From Bacillota bacterium (GTDB lineage Bacteria; Bacillota_A; Clostridia; Peptostreptococcales; Anaerovoracaceae): a DNA stretch of 8,113 nucleotides. Below are positions 1 to 6,708 of this stretch, piece after piece. The position numbers and the translations under genes are program-made. The stretch lies in assembly GCA_017547345.1 (NCBI GenBank), contig JAFYPY010000025.1:1-8113 (forward strand), in the 5' to 3' direction. How positions within the stretch are numbered: the stretch's first letter is position 1; each line of letters opens with the position of its first letter. The notes under the pieces were generated by a model, which did no database searches, was not told the DNA's origin, and saw only the letters and a program-made list of their open reading frames with translations.

Positions 1-313
1 ATGTCATATCTTCTAATTTTCTTTCTTCTACCTTAAAACCATAAACCATGCTGGAAACAGTAACAAGGAAGAACCATAATAACATGAACATTTCAACTCC
101 CACTGGAAGTAATGAAATTAGATATAATAATGCTACTGCTGTATATCCAAGTTTAAAGCAAGGTTTTGCACCAGATGCTTCAAAGCCCTTGTAGAATTCC
201 TTTAATCCTACCATACTTACAAATACTGCAGCTGCCCAAATAAACCAGCCACCTAAATAAACTAAAACTAATAATGGTGCCATTACTAGGCCTGATAAAA
301 TTCTTGTCTTCAT
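1..313 (-). CDS. cdsA: Phosphatidate cytidylyltransferase (CDP-diglyceride synthase), N-terminal part, cut by window edge
   Basis: This integral membrane enzyme makes CDP-diacylglycerol from CTP and phosphatidic acid, the precursor of the bacterial phospholipids. Only the first 104 codons are present and the frame runs open off the left edge. The translation begins MKTRILSGLVMAPLLVLVYL, which matches the typical CdsA start (a basic Lys/Arg pair, then a hydrophobic helix ending in YLGGW). Hydrophobic segments lie at about residues 5-22, 24-40, 54-70 and 73-91, as expected for the N-terminal membrane half. The start is the ATG at 313-311, preceded by a clear AAAGGAG. It sits 32 bp after uppS, and uppS-cdsA is a classic pair in Firmicutes. 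The C-terminal CdsA signature with the metal-binding aspartates would lie outside the window, so the call rests on the N-terminus and on gene order. Confidence 0.88.
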   Translation of the reverse strand, partial: MKTRILSGLVMAPLLVLVYLGGWFIWAAAVFVSMVGLKEFYKGFEASGAKPCFKLGYTAVALLYLISLLPVGVEMFMLLWFFLVTVSSMVYGFKVEERKLEDMT

Positions 314-345
314 AATTGTCTCCTTTGTTTTGTGCTAATCCCAAG

Positions 346-1068
346 TTATCTGCCACCGAATCTGCGGTTTCTCTTAGTAAAGTCTTCAATAATATTTTCA
401 AACTCATCAGGAGTAAAGTCTGGCCACAATGAATCCGTAAAAGCAAATTCGCTATATGCTGCCTGCCATAGCAAGAAGTTTGATAATCTTTCTTCTCCGC
501 TTGTTCTGATAATCAAATCAGGATCAGGCACATTGCCACAGTCATCACCCGTATAGAGATATTTTGCGATAGTATCTTCTGTGATATCCTCTTCCTTAAG
601 CTCGCCTAGGGCTACTAAAGAAGCAATCTTCTTTGTCGCTCTAATCATTTCTTGTCTAGAACCGTAGTTCAAAGCAATATTAAACTGAAGTCCTGTGTTA
701 TCCTTAGTAGTTTCTAAAGCTCTTTCAATAGAAGAAAGCGCACTCTTTGGAATCTTTGAGTAATCACCTAAAATCTTAACTTTAACATTATTCTTGTGTA
801 ATTCTTCAAGTTCGCTGGCAACATATTTGACTACTAAGCCAAAAATGCCTCCAACTTCTTCTTCAGATCTTTTCCAATTTTCTGTGGAAAAGGCATACAC
901 AGTTAAATATTTAATGCCCATTACATCTGCTCTCTTGATAATTTCTTTCATCGCAAGCATGCCGGCATTGTGACCTTGTACTCTATTAACTTTGTTTTTC
1001 TGTGCCCATCTACCATTGCCATCCATAATAACAGCAACATGAATAGGCATTAATTCCTTGTCTATCAT
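346..1068 (-). CDS. uppS: Isoprenyl transferase (undecaprenyl diphosphate synthase)
   Basis: This cytosolic cis-prenyltransferase extends farnesyl diphosphate with isopentenyl diphosphate units to make undecaprenyl diphosphate, the lipid carrier for peptidoglycan and other wall polymers. From the start chosen here it has 240 residues, normal for the family. Visible motifs are HVAVIMDGNGRWA near the N-terminus with the catalytic Mg-binding Asp16, YAFSTENW at about 58-65, ALNYGSRQE at about 132-140, and RTSGEERLSNFLLWQ at about 188-202 followed by the conserved Glu207 of AYSEF. An in-frame GTG at 1077-1075 would give 243 residues. I prefer the ATG at 1068-1066, because the AGGTG that contains that GTG is itself a well-spaced SD for the ATG. 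It follows frr after a hairpin and precedes cdsA by 32 bp in the usual pyrH-frr-uppS-cdsA order. Confidence 0.96.
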   Translation of the reverse strand: MIDKELMPIHVAVIMDGNGRWAQKNKVNRVQGHNAGMLAMKEIIKRADVMGIKYLTVYAFSTENWKRSEEEVGGIFGLVVKYVASELEELHKNNVKVKILGDYSKIPKSALSSIERALETTKDNTGLQFNIALNYGSRQEMIRATKKIASLVALGELKEEDITEDTIAKYLYTGDDCGNVPDPDLIIRTSGEERLSNFLLWQAAYSEFAFTDSLWPDFTPDEFENIIEDFTKRNRRFGGR

Positions 1069-1086
1069 CAGGTTCACCTATAAACA

Positions 1087-1116
1087 TATGTGGCTGCCTC
1101 TTACAGCAGCCACATA
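1087..1116 (-). terminator. Hairpin between frr and uppS (weak terminator or attenuator)
   Basis: Perfect inverted repeat with an 11-bp stem, TATGTGGCTGC (1087-1097) and GCAGCCACATA (1106-1116), around an 8-nt loop. On the minus strand it begins 10 bp after the frr stop codon and ends 18 bp before the uppS ATG. The bases after it (TGTTTATAG) are only modestly U-rich, so it may give partial termination, RNA processing or 3'-end protection of the upstream message rather than a full stop. Confidence 0.6.
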
Positions 1117-1126
1117 GTAAATCTTA

Positions 1127-1681
1127 TTATACTTCTAAAATTTCTTTGTCCTTTGCAGCTACGATTTCGTCGATTTCTTTAACTGTCTTGTCGATTGATT
1201 TCTGAATATCGTCTAGTGCTTTCTTCAAATCATCTTCTGTGATTTCGTGATCCTTTTCCATCTTCTTGAAGTGGTCGTTAGCATCACGTCTAATGTTTCT
1301 AACTGCAACCTTAGCGTCTTCGCCCATTTTCTTAACTGTCTTAGTTAATTCTTTTCTTCTTTCTTCAGTAACCTGAGGAACTACTAGTCTTACGCACTTA
1401 CCGTCGTTGGAAGGGTTGATACCGATGTTAGCTATGTTGATTGCCTTTTCGATGTCTGAGATTGACTTAGGGTCAAACGGTACGATAAGTAAAGTTCTTG
1501 GGTCTGGTGTAGAAATATTGGCTAGGTTTCTTAATGGAGTTGGAGAACCATAGTAGTCTACCATAACTCTGTCAAGAAGAGCAGCGTTTGCTCTACCAGC
1601 TCTAACTGTGTTTAATTCTTCTTTTAATACTGCGATGCTCTTGTGACATCTTTCTTCTAAGTGCTTCTTAATATCCTGCAT
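1127..1681 (-). CDS. frr: Ribosome recycling factor
   Basis: RRF works with EF-G to split the post-termination 70S complex so that ribosomes can be reused. The protein has 184 residues, close to the usual 185. It shows the two-domain RRF layout. A long helix begins the protein (residues 1-29) and reaches the TVRAGRANAALLD motif. The small beta domain follows at about 31-104, with YYGSPTPL, the highly conserved PFDP (68-71), SDIEKAI and GINPSNDG, and then VPQVTEERR. Two more long helices finish it, including RNIRRDAND (128-136), the conserved arginine-rich stretch. The ATG at 1681-1679 is preceded by AGGAGG with 8-nt spacing. It lies 23 bp after pyrH, so the two are very likely co-transcribed. 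Confidence 0.98.
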   Translation of the reverse strand: MQDIKKHLEERCHKSIAVLKEELNTVRAGRANAALLDRVMVDYYGSPTPLRNLANISTPDPRTLLIVPFDPKSISDIEKAINIANIGINPSNDGKCVRLVVPQVTEERRKELTKTVKKMGEDAKVAVRNIRRDANDHFKKMEKDHEITEDDLKKALDDIQKSIDKTVKEIDEIVAAKDKEILEV

Positions 1682-1704
1682 TGTTCATGCCTCCTCATAT
1701 TATT

Positions 1705-2409
1705 TTATTCAATGATTGTTCCGATGTCTTCACCTAAAACGGCTCTCATTACATTGCCGTCTTCTGCAATGCCGAAGACATGAATCTTAATATTATTATC
1801 TTTACAAAGTGTAGCTGCAGTAAGGTCCATAACCTTTAAGTCCTTTTCAACAACTTCCATATGTGTTAGTCTTGAGAACTTCTTTGCATCAGCATGTACT
1901 GCTGGATCCTTGTCGTAAACAGCATCTACATTCTTAGCTAAAAGAATAGCGTCAACATCCATCTCTGCTGCTCTTAAAGCTGCAGTTGTATCAGTTGAGA
2001 AGAATGGGCTGCCTGTTCCTGCACCAAAGATTACGATATCTCCGTGTTCAAGATGGCTTAATGCTCTTCTTCTTGCATAAGGTTCTGCAATCTCTGTCAT
2101 ATCGATAGCAGTTTGCACTCTAGCCTTAACACCAAGTGCTAAAAAAGCATCCTGAAGTGCCAGTGAGTTCATGACAGTTGCAAGCATACCCATATAGTCT
2201 GCTGTAGCTCTGTCCATATCCTTGCTGGTTCTTCCTCTCCAGAAATTACCTCCGCCTACTACGATTGCAACTTCAACGCCAAGGTCATGAATCTCCTTAA
2301 CCTGCTTTGCAACCTTTCTAGTCATTTCTTCATTAATGCCAAAACGCTGCTCTCCTGCTAGCGCTTCGCCACTTACTTTTAGCAACACTCTGTTATATAC
2401 CGGTTTCAT
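1705..2409 (-). CDS. pyrH: Uridylate kinase (UMP kinase)
   Basis: This bacterial UMP kinase of the amino acid kinase family phosphorylates UMP to UDP with ATP, an essential step toward UTP and CTP; in other bacteria it is a hexamer regulated by GTP and UTP. The protein has 234 residues, normal for the family. Visible motifs are LLKVSGEAL with Lys11 near the N-terminus, [10 protein letters not shown] (51-60), [10 protein letters not shown] (66-75), QTAIDM (99-104), the phosphate-binding [13 protein letters not shown] (129-141) and VDAVYDKDP (161-169). The start ATG has GAGAGG about 9 nt upstream. It is the first gene of the cluster in this window and has its own promoter. The usual upstream genes rpsB and tsf are absent here; an ABC exporter precedes it instead. 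Confidence 0.98.
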   Translation of the reverse strand: MKPVYNRVLLKVSGEALAGEQRFGINEEMTRKVAKQVKEIHDLGVEVAIVVGGGNFWRGRTSKDMDRATADYMGMLATVMNSLALQDAFLALGVKARVQTAIDMTEIAEPYARRRALSHLEHGDIVIFGAGTGSPFFSTDTTAALRAAEMDVDAILLAKNVDAVYDKDPAVHADAKKFSRLTHMEVVEKDLKVMDLTAATLCKDNNIKIHVFGIAEDGNVMRAVLGEDIGTIIE

Positions 2410-2449
2410 TATTTCATACCTCTCATTTACTTAAATGAATGTTCGTAAT

Positions 2450-2479
2450 ATTATAGCACAGTTTCCCTTTTATGAGCAA
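2450..2479 (-). promoter_or_regulatory. Predicted sigma-A promoter for pyrH-frr-uppS-cdsA
   Basis: On the minus strand, a perfect -10 TATAAT (2455-2450) is preceded by TGC, giving an extended -10 (TGnTATAAT). The -35 candidate TTGCTC (2479-2474) lies 18 bp upstream and matches the consensus in only three positions, so the extended -10 probably carries the promoter. The predicted start is near 2443, giving a leader of roughly 34 nt before the pyrH ATG. The -35 lies inside the last codons of the ABC exporter gene. Confidence 0.72.
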
Positions 2480-4236
2480 GGTGCACCTTGCAAATTTTGT
2501 GCATTATATAGCTTTGCATACTCGCCGTTTTGTTCAATCAACTCTTCGTGAGTTCCACATTCTTTAACTACGCCCTCGTCTATCAACAGAATTCTATCTG
2601 CATCCCTAATAGTAGCAAGCCTGTGGGCAATTATTATAGTCGTTCTTCCTTTAGAAAGCTCACTAAAGGCCTTTTGAATCTGCTGCTCAGTGATACTATC
2701 TAGTGCAGAAGTTGCTTCATCTAGAATTAATATCTTAGGATTTCTTAGGAAAATTCTAGCAATTGAAACCCTCTGTTTCTGCCCACCAGAAAGAAGTGTT
2801 CCTCGTTCTCCAACATAAGTATCAAAGCCACTCGGCATCTTCATTATATCATCGTAAATTTCTGCCTTTTTTGCCGCCTCTACCACTTCTTCAACGGTAG
2901 CATCAGGCTTACCGTATCTAATGTTTTCAAAGATTGTATCAGCAAACAAGAATACATCCTGCTGAACAATACCAATGTTATCTCTAAGTGAATTCTTAGT
3001 AACATCTCTGACATCTATATCGTCTATCATTAACTTGCCGTCTTTTACATCATAGAATCTAGGGATTAGCTGACAAAGTGTGGTTTTCCCGCCTCCGGAA
3101 TGTCCAACCACTGCCATGCATTCTCCTGCCTTGATTTCAAGTGAAACATTCTTCAAAACATCCTTGCCATTTTCGTACTCAAAGTCAACATTTTGCAGAG
3201 TAATCTTGCCATCTATATCGCCAAGTTCTATTGCGTCTTCTTTTTCTGTGATACTTGGTTTTAGGCGCATAACCTCTATAAATCTGTTTATTCCAGCTGT
3301 ACCGTTCATAAAGATTTCTGCAAAGGATGCTAATTTCCTCACCGGCGTTACAAAAGTTGCAATGTATAGGGTAAAAGTAATCAAGTCGATGTAATTAAGT
3401 TCACCTTCCATAATTAGCCATCCGCCAAAGGAAATTACAGCCACATGTAACATACAAAGGAATAGTTCCAATGACCCATTAAATTTTCCAAAGGCTTGAT
3501 AATAGTCTGTCTTGGAAGTCTTGTATTTGTCGTTAGCTCTAGCAAAACGCCCATAGTCTATGGCTAGGTTATTAAAGGCTTTTGATGTCTTCATTCCGGA
3601 AATCCCCGATTCGATATCTGCGTTGATATCTGCCATACGCATTTTAACCTTGATAGACGCTTTGAGCATCGCTTTCCTAAAGATTAAAACTACACCTAGG
3701 AAGCACGGAATCATAACTAAGACAACTAAAGCAAGCTTCCATTCCACCAAAAACATGACAATCAGTGAACCCAAGATGGTTACAGATGAAATCAGCACGT
3801 CTTCAGGGCCATGATGCGCAAGTTCTGTAACTTCGAACAAATCTCCTGTAAGTCTTGACATGAGTTTTCCGGTTCTATTTTTGTCGTAGAAGTCATGGTC
3901 AAGTCTCTGAAGTTGTCTAAACAAGTCGTCCCTAATGTCCGCCTCAACTCTAATGCCGAAGATATGTCCAAAAAATGTAATTATATATTGAAACACTGCT
4001 CTAATGCAGAAGGTTATTGCCGTAATTAACATAAGTGTGAAAAACACTTTATACAACTTGCCCGGAAGCAGTTCATACATAGCAAATCTAGATACCAAAG
4101 GAAAGGCTATATCTATCATTGCTACAATAAATGCACAGCTCATATCTATTAAAAACAGTTTCTTGTGCGCCCCAAAATATGAAAAGAATATGGACAGAAG
4201 CGATTTATTAAAATCTTTTTCTTTTTTGTTTTTCAT
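2470..4236 (-). CDS. ABC exporter half-transporter, fused permease and ATPase (MsbA/BmrA-like)
   Basis: This single-chain half-transporter of 588 residues would act as a dimer, using ATP to export a substrate that the sequence does not reveal; relatives move drugs, lipids or peptides. The membrane domain (about 1-325) has hydrophobic segments at about 27-49, 64-88, 145-187 (probably two helices) and 255-300 (two helices). The coupling-helix motif MSRLTGD is at 126-132. The ATPase domain is complete: Walker A GHSGGGKTT (378-386), Q-loop IVQQDVFLF (423-431), exporter X-loop TYVGERG (473-479), signature LSGGQKQR (482-489), Walker B ILILDE with catalytic Glu507, D-loop SALD (510-513) and switch His538. 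All catalytic residues look intact, so a homodimer is plausible, and there is no second half-transporter in the window. The ATG is preceded by GAGGT. A hairpin separates it from ridA upstream; pyrH follows downstream with its own promoter. Confidence 0.95.
   Translation of the reverse strand: MKNKKEKDFNKSLLSIFFSYFGAHKKLFLIDMSCAFIVAMIDIAFPLVSRFAMYELLPGKLYKVFFTLMLITAITFCIRAVFQYIITFFGHIFGIRVEADIRDDLFRQLQRLDHDFYDKNRTGKLMSRLTGDLFEVTELAHHGPEDVLISSVTILGSLIVMFLVEWKLALVVLVMIPCFLGVVLIFRKAMLKASIKVKMRMADINADIESGISGMKTSKAFNNLAIDYGRFARANDKYKTSKTDYYQAFGKFNGSLELFLCMLHVAVISFGGWLIMEGELNYIDLITFTLYIATFVTPVRKLASFAEIFMNGTAGINRFIEVMRLKPSITEKEDAIELGDIDGKITLQNVDFEYENGKDVLKNVSLEIKAGECMAVVGHSGGGKTTLCQLIPRFYDVKDGKLMIDDIDVRDVTKNSLRDNIGIVQQDVFLFADTIFENIRYGKPDATVEEVVEAAKKAEIYDDIMKMPSGFDTYVGERGTLLSGGQKQRVSIARIFLRNPKILILDEATSALDSITEQQIQKAFSELSKGRTTIIIAHRLATIRDADRILLIDEGVVKECGTHEELIEQNGEYAKLYNAQNLQGAPCS
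2476..2491. repeat. 16-bp perfect palindrome over the pyrH -35
   Basis: GCAAGGTGCACCTTGC is identical to its own reverse complement. It lies in the last codons of the ABC exporter gene and covers most of the -35 candidate of the pyrH promoter (2474-2479). It has no U-run after it on the minus strand, so it is a poor terminator. An operator or a short hairpin at the end of the ABC message are both possible. Confidence 0.6.
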
Positions 4237-4260
4237 ATCTTACCTCAAATTAAAACATAC

Positions 4261-4290
4261 ATTATAAGTGCCGAGCGATAAACTCGGCAC
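4261..4290 (-). terminator. Hairpin after ridA, probable leaky terminator
   Basis: GTGCCGAG (4268-4275) pairs perfectly with CTCGGCAC (4283-4290) around a 7-nt loop. On the minus strand it begins 19 bp after the ridA stop and is followed by TTATAATGTATGTTTT, which is U-rich but interrupted. This fits a moderate intrinsic terminator between ridA and the ABC exporter. The tail also contains TATAAT (4266-4261), but the hexamer 17 bp upstream (TGCCGA) is a poor -35, so I do not call a promoter there. Confidence 0.6.
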
Positions 4291-4309
4291 AGTTATTCAG
4301 ATTAAAATA

Positions 4310-4687
4310 TTAGATATATGCAATTACTTCGATTTCAATCATTGCATCCTTAGGAAGTTTTGCAACCTGCACTGCAGATCTTGAAGGATAATCACCTTCG
4401 AAGTAGCTTCCATAAATTTCGTTTACAACTGCGAAGTCATTCATGTCTTTTAAGAAACAAGTAGTCTTGATTACCTTATCAAATCCAGAACCGGCTTCTT
4501 CTAAGACAGCTTTTAGATTAGCAAATACCTGTCTAGTCTGTTCTTCAATGCCTCCTTCTACCATCACTCCAGTCTCAGGAACCAATGGAATCTGTCCAGA
4601 AGTAAATACTAAGTTTCCTAGTACGTTTGCCTGTGCATAAGGACCGATTGCTGCAGGTGCTTTTGTTGTTGCTACGATTTTTCTCAT
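4310..4687 (-). CDS. ridA: RidA family reactive intermediate (enamine/imine) deaminase
   Basis: RidA hydrolyses reactive enamine/imine intermediates, such as 2-aminoacrylate released by PLP-dependent serine/threonine dehydratases, and so protects PLP enzymes. The protein has 125 residues, the normal length of these cytosolic trimer-forming proteins. It starts with the typical [12 protein letters not shown] (9-20, with Tyr17), then FTSGQIPL (28-35, with Ser30), [16 protein letters not shown] (51-66), and the C-terminal signature [12 protein letters not shown] (101-112) with the substrate-binding Arg103 and the conserved Glu120. These residues mark the archetypal deaminating RidA subgroup rather than an inactive paralogue. 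The start ATG has AAAGGAG upstream. It lies 31 bp after the YdbT-like gene with no promoter visible, so it is probably the last gene of that operon, ahead of a hairpin. Confidence 0.95.
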   Translation of the reverse strand: MRKIVATTKAPAAIGPYAQANVLGNLVFTSGQIPLVPETGVMVEGGIEEQTRQVFANLKAVLEEAGSGFDKVIKTTCFLKDMNDFAVVNEIYGSYFEGDYPSRSAVQVAKLPKDAMIEIEVIAYI

Positions 4688-4718
4688 TTTGAATTTCTCC
4701 TTTCAATTAAGTCGCTCA

Positions 4719-6212
4719 CTAACCGATTATTCTTTCTTCAATTTGGTGTGCAACTTCTTCTTTTATATACGGCACACTTGCCGCTGAATTTAATAACATT
4801 ATTACGCCATCACCTATTCCATGCTTCTTAGCTACTGGGTGATAAGTCATGGTTATATACTGGGCCTTTTTGTACGTGAACATCATATACACTTTATTAA
4901 AATATCCACTAGCAAGGATTAAACCCTGATCCAAGATGGAGTAGCCTGCCGCCTTATGGGATAAGACATAAAGAAGATTAATGAAGGCATCACATACTAT
5001 AGGAATTATTATTCCTATATACCAAGGAGCATTTAAGTAAAACATCATCACTAAAATACATGCGATAGTTATAATATGCCACTTGATGGACTTTACTAAT
5101 CTAACTTTAATCCCAGCTTTTTCTTCTTTTTCTATTTGATCAAATTCAGCCCATCCAAATTCCGGAACTAACTCCTGTAGTTGTTCTCTCAGCTGTTCCT
5201 TTGATAAAGACATAGTTATATTTGAAGACTCTCCATCTTCATCACCTACACCTACAGTAACCACCTTCACGCTATACTTCTTGAAAACTCTAGAAAAGAG
5301 CGGTTGCTCAATTTGGAGAGCAGATATCTTATCAACCGGGATGGTGTAACTCTTCTGCTTAATAAGTCCGCATCTCACATGAATATCTTTGCCGTCTCTA
5401 TAAACCGTAAAATCGTAATATGCCACGAATCTTTTTAGTACATTGAAAAGTGCTGCAATCACTAGGAATATAATAGCAATGAATCCACCCAAGGCTTCTT
5501 CAACAAAGGACATAAAGCCAAAGGTTATAATATACCAAACCATAAAGCCTATGCCCGCAATTGAAATTAACAAGCTAAATAGTGGCATAGTATAGAATGC
5601 ATGCATGATCATTTCGCCAAAACTACAGTGAAAAAACTTCTTCCCCTCCATCTGTGACTCAAATAGCTGATCAGGCTGTCTTTCCTCAGAAAGCGCTTTA
5701 GACTCAGTATTACCCTTTAGCGTGTTCATCCTTTCAAGGACAAGTTTTCTGAAGCCAATAGCCGTCCTCTCATCAAATACGATAGAAATGTCTGTTTCAC
5801 CAGCAGTAGTTAAACTGTTTGTATCCATTTTGATTCTATAAGTACCAACAATTCTTTCGAAAAGGTTTCTCTCCATATTGACAGCACTTATATTCTCGAT
5901 AGCGATGGTATTCTTAACTCGCTTAAGAGTATTTCTCTCTACGATTACCAAGTTGTCATCTATCGTAATCCATGTCTTTCTCCATATGAGAAACTGAATA
6001 AATAGTACAATCAAAGTTATCGCAAGGATAGCCAGCACTCCCCATATTCCACCACTTGCCAGCATGGAATAAATGCCCTCTGTTCCTATCTTCTCAATAG
6101 CCTCAATTATTACTTCAATTTCATTAAGAAGTATGAAGAATATAACAATCCAAAATTGCCATAAACTTTCAAATATTATGGAAAAATGACACCTAAATCT
6201 CATCTTTTCCAT
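4719..6212 (-). CDS. Membrane protein with three bacterial PH (bPH2) domains, YdbT-like
   Basis: The protein has 497 residues, close to B. subtilis YdbT. Six hydrophobic helices occur in three pairs, at about 12-32 and 55-77, 208-230 and 241-258, and 376-394 and 396-417. Each pair is followed by a predicted cytosolic beta-rich domain, at about 79-165, 262-350 and 420-490. The second shows the bPH2 hallmark PVDKISALQIEQPLFSRVF (292-310) and then KVVTVG; the first has an equivalent ISAVNMERNLFERIVGTYRI (108-127). The third is more divergent. The molecular function of the family is unknown. In B. subtilis the ydbST operon belongs to the SigW envelope-stress regulon and has been linked to antimicrobial tolerance. 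The start ATG is 1 bp after the YdbS-like stop, with GAGAGGG upstream, so the pair is translationally coupled. ATG codon 4 is an alternative start. Confidence 0.85.
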   Translation of the reverse strand: MEKMRFRCHFSIIFESLWQFWIVIFFILLNEIEVIIEAIEKIGTEGIYSMLASGGIWGVLAILAITLIVLFIQFLIWRKTWITIDDNLVIVERNTLKRVKNTIAIENISAVNMERNLFERIVGTYRIKMDTNSLTTAGETDISIVFDERTAIGFRKLVLERMNTLKGNTESKALSEERQPDQLFESQMEGKKFFHCSFGEMIMHAFYTMPLFSLLISIAGIGFMVWYIITFGFMSFVEEALGGFIAIIFLVIAALFNVLKRFVAYYDFTVYRDGKDIHVRCGLIKQKSYTIPVDKISALQIEQPLFSRVFKKYSVKVVTVGVGDEDGESSNITMSLSKEQLREQLQELVPEFGWAEFDQIEKEEKAGIKVRLVKSIKWHIITIACILVMMFYLNAPWYIGIIIPIVCDAFINLLYVLSHKAAGYSILDQGLILASGYFNKVYMMFTYKKAQYITMTYHPVAKKHGIGDGVIMLLNSAASVPYIKEEVAHQIEERIIG

Positions 6213-6213
6213 T

Positions 6214-6708
6214 TTATTTTTCCCTCTCTTTGATTACTATTTCGTTAATCTTTTTCTTTAGTAATTCAGCAATCTCGCTAGCCTCATCATCCTTTAAGAA
6301 CTTAATATCAACATCGCCACCTGCTGTAGTTACATTGATTGTAGAAAGCTTGAAAATCCTAGCTATCGGTCCCTGAGAAGTCTTAATCTTATGTAATCTT
6401 TCCATAGGAACTGTAGACTCACTAACCCACAAGAACCCTTCTCTTACTCTAATAGACTCCTCGTCTATAGAATAACGATATCGTTCATATCTAACATTAG
6501 GTGCTACGATAATGTATGCAATGGCGATAATCCAAGAAATTGCCAAGCAAATATATCCTAGTTTTCCAACTTCTAAAAGCCATATGGAAATAATAGTCGC
6601 CGGAATCAAAATTATTGCAAGAACTATTATAGCGGAGATTCTCATACAATTCTTTGCTGAAGGTTCTAGTTTCTTGTAATCAATGTTTCTTTTGATATCC
6701 TCATTCAT
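6214..6708 (-). CDS. Membrane protein with one bacterial PH (bPH2) domain, YdbS-like
   Basis: The protein has 164 residues, close to B. subtilis YdbS. Two membrane helices at about 24-45 and 50-69 form a hairpin, followed by one cytosolic bPH2 domain at about 72-157. Its hallmark is VPMERLHKIKTSQGPIARIF (100-119), then LSTINVTTAGGDVDIKFL, which is diagnostic of the family. It probably works with the next gene product, as the YdbS/YdbT pair is conserved in many Firmicutes; the biochemical role is not known. Its ATG shares one base with the TAA stop of the serine hydrolase gene, and GGAGGAG lies 10 nt upstream inside that gene. The overlap shows that it belongs to the same operon as the hydrolase. 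Confidence 0.88.
   Translation of the reverse strand: MNEDIKRNIDYKKLEPSAKNCMRISAIIVLAIILIPATIISIWLLEVGKLGYICLAISWIIAIAYIIVAPNVRYERYRYSIDEESIRVREGFLWVSESTVPMERLHKIKTSQGPIARIFKLSTINVTTAGGDVDIKFLKDDEASEIAELLKKKINEIVIKEREK

Noticed and set aside
180..446. Minus-strand 88-residue open frame
   Set aside because: It runs across the 3' end of uppS and the start of cdsA in another frame, has no SD, and its translation resembles no family. The cdsA frame explains the region.
2476..2491. Palindrome as an intrinsic terminator of the ABC exporter gene
   Set aside because: It lies before the stop codon on the minus strand and is followed by TCATAAAAGGG, not by a U-run.
3080..4267. Plus-strand open frames of 84-104 residues opposite the ABC exporter
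   Set aside because: They are antisense shadows of a well-conserved gene, with no SD and no recognisable protein.
4261..4289. TATAAT after the ridA hairpin as a promoter for the ABC exporter
   Set aside because: The hexamer at the right distance upstream is TGCCGA, with no TGn extension, and it lies in the hairpin stem. A weak promoter cannot be excluded but is not supported.
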